A stretch of 37,377 nucleotides of DNA, from contig NZ_LAVL01000080.1 in assembly GCF_001083785.1 (NCBI RefSeq), positions 1 to 37,377 of the forward strand, written 5' to 3'. This document shows, one piece after another, positions 29,698-36,527 of this stretch; position 1 is the first letter of the stretch; each line of letters opens with the position of its first letter. The position numbers and the translations under genes are program-made. The notes under the pieces are model-generated. The model was not told the origin of the DNA, did no database searches, and saw nothing but the letters and a program-made list of their open reading frames with translations. Source of the stretch: Nonomuraea sp. SBT364. GTDB lineage: Bacteria > Actinomycetota > Actinomycetes > Streptosporangiales > Streptosporangiaceae.

Positions 29698-31251
29698 CTA
29701 CTTCCAGAAACCGAGCCGGTGCCTGGCAGCGTAGTCGATGACGCGGATCTTGCCCGGTTCCAGCGCCAGGGTGCCGGAGCCGGCGCGTGGCCAGCCGGGC
29801 AGGCCCTTCCCGTTGGGGTCGCCGGCGCGAGCGAAGTTCGCCCAGTAGCCGATCATCCGGTCCGACAGCGCGCGCTGGGCGGGCGCGAGCGGGGTGTCCT
29901 TCTCCTCGAAGAGGTACGGCAGATCGCCGGCGTGGTAGGCGCCCCAGTCGAACCCGGTCTCCAGCGGCAGGAACATCGGCGCGTCCCGGTCGGCGAACTC
30001 GTAGCCGTACACGGGGACGTGCTGGGCCAGGAGTGTGTTCTGCTCGTGGGTGGCGCGGGCCCACATGCGGTCGGTGAGGACGGTGGCCCACGCAATACTG
30101 GGAGACTTATACCGATTTATCGGGTACTTACGAAGAATGTCGGGGGCCTTCCTGCCGAACGCTTCTCGTACAAGTTTGGGATAATTCGGCGTTTTACCCT
30201 GAATGTCGTAATTCATCGCGACAAAGAGGCGATGTTCATCCCGTGTCGCCCCGGCGAGCACCGGCACCCGGTGGAAACGCCCCTTCCGCAGCGCCTCGGC
30301 GGGAGACTCCGGCAGCACGCGGTTGCCGTACGCGTAGGTCTGGAACGCGTTCATGATCTGCGGCACCTCCAGGATCTTCTCGACCGGGAGGGCGCGCAGG
30401 CACGCCAGGTCCGCGCAGCCGAGCTGCCCGGCGTACGCCCGGCCCAGGGCCGACACCTCGGCCCGGGAACGCCACATGAACGACGGCAGCGCCTCCAGGC
30501 CGGGCACCATGCTGCCGGCGGGCATGTCCATCAGCGTCTCGCCGCTCTGCATGATCGCCCGATGGAACAGGCCCCCGGCGGCCGGCGAGGTGAGCAGCGC
30601 GCCGATGGCCGAGGCGCCGTAGGAGACGCCGAACACCGTCACGTTGCCCGGGTCGCCGCCGAAGGCCGCCGCGTTGCGCCGCACCCAGCGCAGCGCCTCC
30701 GTCTGGTCCTGGAGCCCGTACGTGCCGCCGTCGCGCAGCCCCGGGTGCCCGAAGCCGCCGAACACGCCGAGCCGGTAGTTGATCGTCACCACCACCACGC
30801 CCCGGGCGGCCAGCCGGCGCGCGTCGGAGTAGTGCCCGGCGCCGAGCGCGCCGTCGCCGTGCAGCCACACCATGACCGGCCGCCGGGTCCCCGGCTTCGC
30901 GGGCGTGGTCACGTTCAGGAACAGGCAGTCCTCGTTCTCGCTGCGGACGGGCGCGTACGGCGAGCCGACCTGCGGGCACATGGCGCCGGGCCTGGTCGCG
31001 TCCAGGACGCCCCGCCACGCGGGCGGCGGCGCGGGCGGCTCCCAGCGGCCGGCGGTCGCGTAACGGATGCCCTGGAAGAGGCGATGGCCGCCCGCCACGC
31101 TGCCGCGCACCGCGCCGGCGTCCGTCCTGACGACGGCGGGGTCGGCGGCGGCCGGCCCGGTCAGCGTGGTCGTCGTGGTCGCCGTGGTGGCCGTGGGTGT
31201 CGTGGTGGCGCAGGCGGTGAGCAGGACGGCCAGCGCCGCGAGTGTTCTCAT
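29698..31251 (-). CDS. Carboxylesterase (type B) lipoprotein with altered nucleophile elbow
   Basis: 517 residues from ATG 31251. A short signal with lipobox LLTAC (Cys14) predicts a lipoprotein, then a Thr-rich linker. The alpha/beta-hydrolase type-B signature EDCLFLNVTTP is present. The nucleophile elbow reads GVSYG (Ser210) instead of GESAG, and the oxyanion strand reads HGDGA instead of HGGG. Acid Glu339 (GATRDEH) and His440 (AYHAGDLPYLF) complete the triad. The substrate is unknown. Codons at about 30092-30219 are strikingly AT-rich, unlike the rest of the gene. It is likely co-transcribed with the response regulator, whose TTG follows its stop. Confidence 0.9.
   Translation of the reverse strand: MRTLAALAVLLTACATTTPTATTATTTTTLTGPAAADPAVVRTDAGAVRGSVAGGHRLFQGIRYATAGRWEPPAPPPAWRGVLDATRPGAMCPQVGSPYAPVRSENEDCLFLNVTTPAKPGTRRPVMVWLHGDGALGAGHYSDARRLAARGVVVVTINYRLGVFGGFGHPGLRDGGTYGLQDQTEALRWVRRNAAAFGGDPGNVTVFGVSYGASAIGALLTSPAAGGLFHRAIMQSGETLMDMPAGSMVPGLEALPSFMWRSRAEVSALGRAYAGQLGCADLACLRALPVEKILEVPQIMNAFQTYAYGNRVLPESPAEALRKGRFHRVPVLAGATRDEHRLFVAMNYDIQGKTPNYPKLVREAFGRKAPDILRKYPINRYKSPSIAWATVLTDRMWARATHEQNTLLAQHVPVYGYEFADRDAPMFLPLETGFDWGAYHAGDLPYLFEEKDTPLAPAQRALSDRMIGYWANFARAGDPNGKGLPGWPRAGSGTLALEPGKIRVIDYAARHRLGFWK
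30092..30219 (-). other. AT-rich codon patch inside the esterase gene
   Basis: Of 42 consecutive codons (about residues 345-386), 20 end in A or T, including AAA, ATA, GTA, CGA and GAA, while flanking codons almost always end in G or C. The frame is open and the protein stays plausible. It could be a recombined segment from a lower-GC relative or a stretch selected for slow translation or RNA structure. Confidence 0.75.
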
Positions 31252-31261
31252 GCCTCCACGG

Positions 31262-31304
31262 TCCCGGATGCCCGAGGGGAGCCGGAAGGTTCATGCATCC
31301 GGGA
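31262..31304. promoter_or_regulatory. 10-bp inverted repeat in divergent promoter region
   Basis: TCCCGGATGC (31262-31271) and its exact complement (31295-31304) start 33 bases apart, about three helical turns. They lie just upstream of the esterase start in the gap to the divergent DUF4253 gene. It is a candidate operator, possibly for the response regulator encoded in the esterase operon. Confidence 0.4.
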
Positions 31305-31310
31305 TCGCCC

Positions 31311-31324
31311 AGGACAAATGTCCT
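31311..31324. promoter_or_regulatory. Perfect palindrome AGGACA-AA-TGTCCT
   Basis: Two 6-base arms flank a 2-base centre in the esterase/DUF4253 divergent gap, 48 bases before the DUF4253 ATG. The size fits a dimeric HTH regulator. It lies beside the 31262-31304 repeat. Confidence 0.45.
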
Positions 31325-31371
31325 CGGCATTACCATCTGCGAGACAGGATTCGGTATCGGAACGGTAGGGC

Positions 31372-32193
31372 ATGAACGATCATCAGCTGCCGCCGGAGCT
31401 GTGCCCGCTGTTCGCCGACGGCGGCAGGGGACGGGCCCTGGCGATCGCTGTGCCCGAGGGCGGCGTGGTCTGGCCGGACCCGGGCTACACCGGGCAGGGC
31501 CCGTCGCCCCGGCCCGCGTTCTGGATGAGCGACGAGCCCGTCAGCGGCGCGCACTGGCGGAGCTTCCACGCCGAGCACGCGCGCAGCGGGCTGTGGCCGG
31601 TGCTGCTGGACGAGAGCGCGCAGCCGTGGTCCGCGGGGCAGGTGGTGCCCGACGAGCCGGTGCAGATCGACCATTTCACCGCCGAGGGGTTCATGACCGA
31701 GGTGTGGCAGGAGTGGGTGTCGCAGATGCCCGCCCAGGACGCCCTGGACGAGCTCGACCCCTACGGGGCGATCTGTCCCGGCCTGGCCCCGCCGGGGACG
31801 CCGGTGGCCGAACCTGCCGAGGTCGCCGCCTGGTACGCCGGGGTGCTGGCGGAGCGGGGGATGCCGCTGGGGCTGGTGGCGGCCCCCCGGGGCGCCGACG
31901 CGCTGGCCGTGATGGGCTGGCAGGGCGCGCTGCACCACAACGAGTGGATGGTGCCGCTGGCGGCGGTGGTACGCAGCTGGGAGGAGCGCTTCGGGGCGCG
32001 GGTGGTGGGCGTCGGCTTCAACACGCTGGAGCTGAGCGTGGCCGCGCCGCCCGTCGAGCCGGAGCACGCGCTGCGCGTCGCGGCCGAGCACTGGGCGTTC
32101 TGCCCGGACAACGTCGTACAGGGACCGGGCGACCTGCGGGGTTACGCCGAGCAGATCATCGGCGGGCACGCCTGGTCGTTCTGGTGGGACTGA
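31372..32193 (+). CDS. DUF4253-containing protein
   Basis: 273 residues from ATG 31372, with GGTAGGG upstream. The C-terminal half carries the DUF4253 pattern: LGLVAAPRGADALAVMGWQG, a NEWMVPLAAVVRSWEERFGA segment, and the ending AAEHWAFCPDNV then HAWSFWWD. It is a soluble cytoplasmic protein. I know no reaction for the family; similar proteins occur widely in streptomycetes and near toxin-immunity-like loci, but nothing here shows such a role. It is followed by a strong hairpin. Confidence 0.85.
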   Translation: MNDHQLPPELCPLFADGGRGRALAIAVPEGGVVWPDPGYTGQGPSPRPAFWMSDEPVSGAHWRSFHAEHARSGLWPVLLDESAQPWSAGQVVPDEPVQIDHFTAEGFMTEVWQEWVSQMPAQDALDELDPYGAICPGLAPPGTPVAEPAEVAAWYAGVLAERGMPLGLVAAPRGADALAVMGWQGALHHNEWMVPLAAVVRSWEERFGARVVGVGFNTLELSVAAPPVEPEHALRVAAEHWAFCPDNVVQGPGDLRGYAEQIIGGHAWSFWWD

Positions 32194-32219
32194 CGCCGCC
32201 CGCCCGGGGGCGGGCGGCG
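32194..32219. terminator. GC-rich terminator hairpin between convergent genes
   Basis: CGCCGCCCGCCC (32194-32205) and GGGCGGGCGGCG (32208-32219) form a perfect 12-bp stem with a 2-base apex directly after the DUF4253 stop and 8 bases before the convergent methyltransferase end. It probably serves both genes. Confidence 0.75.
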
Positions 32220-32227
32220 GGTCCGGA

Positions 32228-33061
32228 TCACGGCAGGCGGGCCACCGCCCCGTAGTTGCCCGACGTCCCCGGCTGGTCGGCACAGTGCGGGTCGTCGCCG
32301 TCCGGCCGCCACTCCGGGACCCACACCAGCCCCGGTTCCAGCAGATCCAGTCCGTCGAGCAACGCCTCCACCCGGTCGCGGGAGCGCACCGCGTGCCCGG
32401 GCAGCGTCATGGCCAGCAGGTCGTTGATGGCGGGCAGCAACTCCGGCGGTATGCCGTCGAACGTCGTCTGCAGGATCGCCAGGAAACTCCTCTCGGGCAC
32501 GGACTGGCGCAGGCGCTTGACGACGTAGCGGGCCTGCTCGTCGTCGCTCAGGCTGTGGGTGGACACCACCACCCAGGCCATCGGCCTGTTCCAGTCGGCG
32601 AACGTCCGCACGACCCGGTCGTCGAGGATCTCGTCGATCTGGCGGATGTCGCCCTCGACCACGCGGACCAGGTCGGTGATGGGTTCGATGGTGGCCTGCG
32701 CGTTGGCCAGCACCATCGGGTCACTCTCTATATAGACGACACGCGCGCAAGAGGTACGGGGCGTGTCGCGGGCGATGTCGTGCAGCTGGCCGCCGGGTGG
32801 CAGGCCGCTGGGGACACCACTTCCCACGATCATGAACTGGTCAACGCCTTCCGCGGCCAGGTGCCGCACGGCCCGGCATAAATAGCCCTGGACGGCCCGT
32901 GCGGCGGCTGTCGTCACCGCGGCGGCCACGTCGTACCGGTTCACCGCTTCACGGTCGGCCCGGAAGTTGTTCTTGCCTCCGGTGGCGGCATCAAGGATGC
33001 GCGTGATCCTCGCGTGTGCGGTGTCGAGATTGGCCAGGTTTCGGATGGCACGTTGCCGCAT
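32228..33061 (-). CDS. SAM-dependent methyltransferase, DUF574 family
   Basis: 277 residues from ATG 33061 (AAGGGG 9 bases upstream); ATG 33094 would add 11 residues without a ribosome site. The N-terminus (DTAHARITRILDAATGGKNN followed by FRADREAV) is the family signature. The Rossmann SAM site lies in QFMIVGSGVPS and VVYIESDPMVLANA, the latter giving the ribose-binding Glu/Asp. The family is very abundant in actinomycetes and its substrates are mostly unknown. It lies downstream of the DUF5753 regulator on the same strand across a 158-bp AT-rich gap holding a TTGACA (33135-33140). Confidence 0.9.
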   Translation of the reverse strand: MRQRAIRNLANLDTAHARITRILDAATGGKNNFRADREAVNRYDVAAAVTTAAARAVQGYLCRAVRHLAAEGVDQFMIVGSGVPSGLPPGGQLHDIARDTPRTSCARVVYIESDPMVLANAQATIEPITDLVRVVEGDIRQIDEILDDRVVRTFADWNRPMAWVVVSTHSLSDDEQARYVVKRLRQSVPERSFLAILQTTFDGIPPELLPAINDLLAMTLPGHAVRSRDRVEALLDGLDLLEPGLVWVPEWRPDGDDPHCADQPGTSGNYGAVARLP

Positions 33062-33219
33062 TGCGTGTCGCCCCTTTCCCCTCGCCGCGTCCATTCGGGA
33101 AAGTTCCGGTCTCTGACCCCACTCGGATGACCAATGTCAATAATGATCCATAAATTCCTTTATTCAACTACATGCGGCAGTGTATTTTGAGGAAATATGA
33201 CTTTTCACATTCCCGACGA

Positions 33220-34476
33220 TCAATTGGCGGGGGTACGTGAAAGTCTTTCGCGATGCGCGTAGAGCATGTCGATCGTCTCGTCGCGGGTGGTCGTGGTGAC
33301 CGACAGCTTGGTGAACGCCTGGTGGTAGCCCTCCACCACGACCCCGTCGGTGATCAGCTCGTCGGCCTCCAGCGCGTGGGCGCACGCGATGTCCGGCTCG
33401 AACGCCTCCGCGAAGCGCCACAGCGTGAACGGCCCGGTGCGCGGCACGTACGCCGGATCTTCCATGGGCACGATGTGCAGCGAGATGTTGGGCCGCTTGG
33501 CGTAGCCGATCAGCCGGTCGAGCTGGTCGAGCATCACCTCCGAGCCCGCGATCGAGCGCAGCAGCACGCCCTCGTCCATGACCGCCCACACGACCGGGCC
33601 GTTGGGGCCGAACACCAGCCGCTGGCGGGCGGCCAGGATGTCGACCGCCGCGTCGGCCGTGGTGTGGCGGAACGAGCCCTGGTCGGCCGTGGCTATCGCC
33701 GCCAGCGCGTAGGCCTCGGTCTGCAGCAGCGGCGGCACGAAGTGGGTGTGGTAGGTGCGGATCACCGAGGCCCGGCTGTCGATGGCGCAGGTCGTGGCCA
33801 GCCACACGGGGAACGAGCTCGCGTCGTACCAGGCCAGCTCGCGCTCGCCGCGCGCCAGCGAGAGGACGTACTCGCGGGCGGGCACGGCGCTCACCCCGTA
33901 CAGCGTGAGCAGGCGCTCGACGGTGGCCGGCGCGGGCGTGATCCGGCCGGCCTCGATCGCCTCGACCGCGACCGCGCCCTTGCCGAGCGCGGTCTCCACC
34001 TTCTCCGGGGTGATCTGCGCGGCCAGGCGCAGTGATCTCAGGCGCTCACCGAGCGCCAGCCGCATCGGCTCGTCCAGCGGCGCCGCCGCGTCGGGGATCG
34101 CCATCGCGGGCTCGGGCTCCTCGGGCAGGCCCTCGGCCTTGCGGGCCAGCTCGATCACCCCCCGCAGCACGGTCAGCGAGGTGTCGGAGAGCCCGGACAC
34201 GGACACGCCGATGGCAGCCGCGCGGACCTGAAGGTCCTCCACCGCCCCGGACTCCAGGTAATCCTCACCTACGAGCCAGCCAACGCTCACCTGGAGGCAG
34301 GCCGCCAGCGCGCGCAGCACCTGGAGCGTCGGGTTGGTCTGCTTGCCGGTGCGCAACTGGCTGACGTAGGCGCGCGTGATCGGGATGCCGGCCTCGGTGA
34401 GCGCGGCGGCGACTTGAGCGCCTGTGAAACCGCGCTTGTTCAGCGCGAGATCGAGTCGCTCGGCGAACTTCGCCAC
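33220..34476 (-). CDS. Double-HTH regulator with DUF5753 C-terminus
   Basis: 418 residues from GTG 34476, with AGGAGGT 6 bases upstream. Residues 1-75 form an EspR/BldD-like HTH (FAERLDLALNKRGFTGAQVA, then ITRAYVSQLRTGKQTNPTL and CLQVSVGWLVGEDY). Residues about 135-190 form a second XRE-type HTH (ALGERLRSLRLAAQITPEKV). The rest is DUF5753 (YHTHFVPPLLQTEAYA, NISLHIVPMEDP, GPFTLWRF), the WhiJ-type ligand or partner domain. DUF5753 proteins normally have one HTH; the additional EspR-like domain is unusual. DUF5753 proteins often pair with a small DUF397 protein, which is not seen here. Confidence 0.92.
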   Translation of the reverse strand: MAKFAERLDLALNKRGFTGAQVAAALTEAGIPITRAYVSQLRTGKQTNPTLQVLRALAACLQVSVGWLVGEDYLESGAVEDLQVRAAAIGVSVSGLSDTSLTVLRGVIELARKAEGLPEEPEPAMAIPDAAAPLDEPMRLALGERLRSLRLAAQITPEKVETALGKGAVAVEAIEAGRITPAPATVERLLTLYGVSAVPAREYVLSLARGERELAWYDASSFPVWLATTCAIDSRASVIRTYHTHFVPPLLQTEAYALAAIATADQGSFRHTTADAAVDILAARQRLVFGPNGPVVWAVMDEGVLLRSIAGSEVMLDQLDRLIGYAKRPNISLHIVPMEDPAYVPRTGPFTLWRFAEAFEPDIACAHALEADELITDGVVVEGYHQAFTKLSVTTTTRDETIDMLYAHRERLSRTPAN

Positions 34477-34588
34477 GCGGACCTCCTGCTACCCGTGAAC
34501 GCCCTTCCAGCCTAGACGCCGCCCGGCGCGACCGCGCAGGGCGCCCTTCCCGTACCGGGAGCGCTCACGTATTGTCGAAAACTGAGAG

Positions 34589-34618
34589 TTGACACCATAA
34601 CCCGCATTTGGCCAGTAT
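34589..34618 (+). promoter_or_regulatory. Candidate promoter of the 34.7-37.4 kb gene run
   Basis: TTGACA (34589-34594) is a perfect -35, and with an 18-base spacer the -10 would be CAGTAT (34613-34618), which is weak. The 8-base palindrome TCGTACGA (34619-34626) lies just downstream. It is the only -35 consensus in the 214-bp divergent gap. Confidence 0.35.
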
Positions 34619-34690
34619 CGTACGACACGTGGAAACTGTTACCTGACAGCCGGACCCCTTCGGAGGTGCCCGGCAGGGAGGTGGCCGGAC

Positions 34691-35437
34691 GTGACCATCG
34701 ATCACCAGGTCAGTCCCTGGTTCACCAAGAGCATGGCTTCACCGGCGCACGAGCGGGTGATTCAGCGCATCTGCGCCCGCGTCGCGCCGGCCGGGACATC
34801 CGTCAACGTATCGGACCTGCCTCTCGGCGGGGTCCAGATCTGGATAGACGGCGACCCCGGCACGTGGAGCCTGTACCAGCGGATGGCGCGCGAGCTGAGG
34901 CTCGCCGGCTGGCACGCCGAGGCGGGCATCGACCGCCTCATGGTGCTGGGCTGGAGCGCCGACTGCCTGTCGTACCGGGTGCTCGTGCTCGACGCCGCGC
35001 TCGCCGGGCGGCTGGCCGACTACGACCTCACGGCGTTCATGGCGGTCACCGTCGCCACCCGGCTGCTCCAGGAGGGGCTGCCGGCCGAGCGTGTCGTCCC
35101 GGAGGTGGAGGCGCGCCTGCGCGAGGAACTGCGCTGGCCGGGACGGCTGGCCGACCTGGCCGGGCTGGAACGCACCGCGACCCTGGAGCCGCTGCGCCAC
35201 CGGCTCGCCCAGATCGCCGGACTGGAGGCCAGGGTGCGCGACCGCTGCGCCGAGCACCTGTCGCTGGCCGGCCGGGTCGCCACCACGGTCACCGGCGGGA
35301 AGCCGCCGCCCCGCATCGGCTTCCCGCACCTGGCGACGGGCCTGTCGGAGCGGCTGGTCGCGGCCAGCGTGCCCAACCAGCCGGCCACGCTGCCCCCCGT
35401 CCTGCTCTCCCCATCGGACGCAGGCGCCCTGACCTGA
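34691..35437 (+). CDS. Protein of unknown function, 248 aa
   Basis: 248 residues from GTG 34691; GGGAGG lies about 10 bases upstream. No family is recognised. The N-terminus (PAHERVIQRICARV), a predicted beta segment (GGVQIWIDGDPGTWSLYQRM) and a hydrophobic DLTAFMAVTVATRLLQ stretch suggest a compact soluble alpha/beta protein. The second half is helical with many Arg/Glu (LREELRWPGRLADLAGLERT). It has no signal peptide and no membrane segment. It is the first gene of a packed run and is divergent from the double-HTH regulator, so it is a likely target of it. Confidence 0.8.
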   Translation: MTIDHQVSPWFTKSMASPAHERVIQRICARVAPAGTSVNVSDLPLGGVQIWIDGDPGTWSLYQRMARELRLAGWHAEAGIDRLMVLGWSADCLSYRVLVLDAALAGRLADYDLTAFMAVTVATRLLQEGLPAERVVPEVEARLREELRWPGRLADLAGLERTATLEPLRHRLAQIAGLEARVRDRCAEHLSLAGRVATTVTGGKPPPRIGFPHLATGLSERLVAASVPNQPATLPPVLLSPSDAGALT

Positions 35438-35448
35438 CAGGAGTGATC

Positions 35449-35619
35449 ATGCTCACCGACGAGGTCCGCGGGCCGCACCGGCCGCCCTGCGAGGTCCCGG
35501 TACGCGGTACCCGGCCGCCCGCCCCCGTCCAGCCGCAGCCGCAGCCCCGTGCCCCGCTCGCCGCGCATCCGGTGCGGCGGCTGCTGCCGGTGGAACGGCC
35601 TGGCAGGAGGCGGACATGA
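35449..35619 (+). CDS. Small Arg/Pro-rich protein, translationally coupled, 56 aa
   Basis: The frame starts at ATG 35449 with AGGAG 6 bases upstream, 11 bases after the preceding stop, and ends in an ATGA overlap with the next gene (35616-35619). The sequence begins MLTDEVRGPHRPPCEVPVRG, is rich in Pro, Arg and Gln, and has one Cys. No family is recognised. The ribosome site and the overlap make real translation likely. It may be a basic nucleic-acid or partner-binding peptide or only a coupling leader. Confidence 0.6.
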   Translation: MLTDEVRGPHRPPCEVPVRGTRPPAPVQPQPQPRAPLAAHPVRRLLPVERPGRRRT

Positions 35620-36329
35620 GCCGCGGCAGGGTGGGCGTGCTGGTGCCGCCCGGGAACCCGTCGGCGGAGCCGGAGCTGACCCGCCTGCTCGGCTCGCGGG
35701 CCGACATGCACGCCGCCCGCTTCCCGGTACGGCCCGGGCTGGCGCCGGCAGAGCGGCTGGAGAGCTACAACGCGGCGCTGCCCGCCATGACCCACGCCTT
35801 CGGCGACCTGCCGCTGGACGCGCTCGTCATGGCCAGCGACGGGCCCCGCTACCTGCTCGACCCGGACGAGGACCGCGAGAGCTGCCTGCGGCTGACCGAG
35901 CGGTGCGGAGTACCGTTCGCCTCGGCGACCGTGGCCATCCTGGAGGCGATCGGGCATCTCGGGCTGGAGGAGATCCACATCGTCTCGCCGTTCCAGCCGT
36001 GGCTGACGGAGCTGGCCGAGTGGTTCTGGAAGGCCGCCGGGCTGCGCATCGCCGGCGTGCTGCCGGTCCGCGCCCAGGGCGGCTTCTCCCCGGACACCAT
36101 CACCCCCGCCGAGCTGGTGGAGCAGGTGAAGCGGGCGCGCCTGCCCCGCGACGGCGTCCTGCTGTTCGCCGGCAGCGGCATGGCGACGCTCCCGGCGCTG
36201 GGCACGCTGGGCGCCGGCAACGACCGGGTGCTGCTCACCTCGAACCTGTGCACCGCATGGTGGGCGCTGTCCCGGGCGACCGGCAAGCCCGTCACCCTCA
36301 ACCGCTCCCCCCACCGGAGGGCCTCGTGA
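35616..36329 (+). CDS. Asp/Glu racemase-maleate isomerase fold protein lacking active-site Cys
   Basis: 237 residues from ATG 35616, with AGGAGG upstream. The opening RVGVLVPPGNPSAEPELTRL and the ASATVAILEAIGHLGLEEIHIVSPFQ segment match maleate cis-trans isomerase / arylmalonate decarboxylase-type proteins. These use Cys in ACTS-like and CTNL-like loops. Here the loops read MASDGPRY and FAGSGMATLP, with no Cys in either; the only Cys nearby are at other places (SCLRL, RCGVPF, SNLCTAWWAL). The binding fold seems kept while the usual chemistry is lost. It is coupled by overlaps to the genes on either side. Confidence 0.82.
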   Translation: MSRGRVGVLVPPGNPSAEPELTRLLGSRADMHAARFPVRPGLAPAERLESYNAALPAMTHAFGDLPLDALVMASDGPRYLLDPDEDRESCLRLTERCGVPFASATVAILEAIGHLGLEEIHIVSPFQPWLTELAEWFWKAAGLRIAGVLPVRAQGGFSPDTITPAELVEQVKRARLPRDGVLLFAGSGMATLPALGTLGAGNDRVLLTSNLCTAWWALSRATGKPVTLNRSPHRRAS

Positions 36330-36463
36330 GCGCCCCTCCCCTTCCCAGGACGAGGGTCGCCGGCGCTCCGGGCCGTGGCCGGGCCGGGCCGGCGGCCGGT
36401 CCGGGCGGCACGCGGGCCGGCGCCGGCGACCCCGGCACGTCGCGCCCGCCGGAGGCCGCCTGA
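36326..36463 (+). CDS. Possible small coupled Gly/Ala/Pro/Arg-rich peptide, 45 aa
   Basis: GTG 36326 overlaps the preceding stop as GTGA and has GGAGG 5 bases upstream. The frame is open for 45 codons, beginning MSAPPLPRTRVAGAPGRGRA, and is low in complexity. The region also holds a 13-bp inverted repeat, so the DNA may matter more than the peptide. The protein has no recognisable family and could be spurious. Confidence 0.35.
   Translation: MSAPPLPRTRVAGAPGRGRAGPAAGPGGTRAGAGDPGTSRPPEAA
36354..36432. repeat. GC-rich inverted repeat with 13-bp arms
   Basis: GGGTCGCCGGCGC (36354-36366) and its exact complement (36420-36432) enclose 53 bases of repeated GGCC/CCGG steps able to form further stems. 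It lies between the isomerase-like gene and the sigma-like gene and could be a partial terminator or an RNA structure lowering expression downstream. Confidence 0.55.
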
Positions 36464-36527
36464 CGGCCCCATCCCCTGCGAGGACCGGGCGAGGGTCGGC
36501 GCGGTGACGTGAGGAGTGCTCGATCAG

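Noticed and set aside
32228..33061. DUF574 methyltransferase and DUF5753 regulator as one operon
   Set aside because: A 158-bp AT-rich gap with a TTGACA of its own separates them, so separate transcription is at least as likely.
33062..33219. Possible small gene in the AT-rich gap
   Set aside because: No frame with a start, ribosome site and reasonable length is visible; the gap looks like promoter DNA for the methyltransferase.
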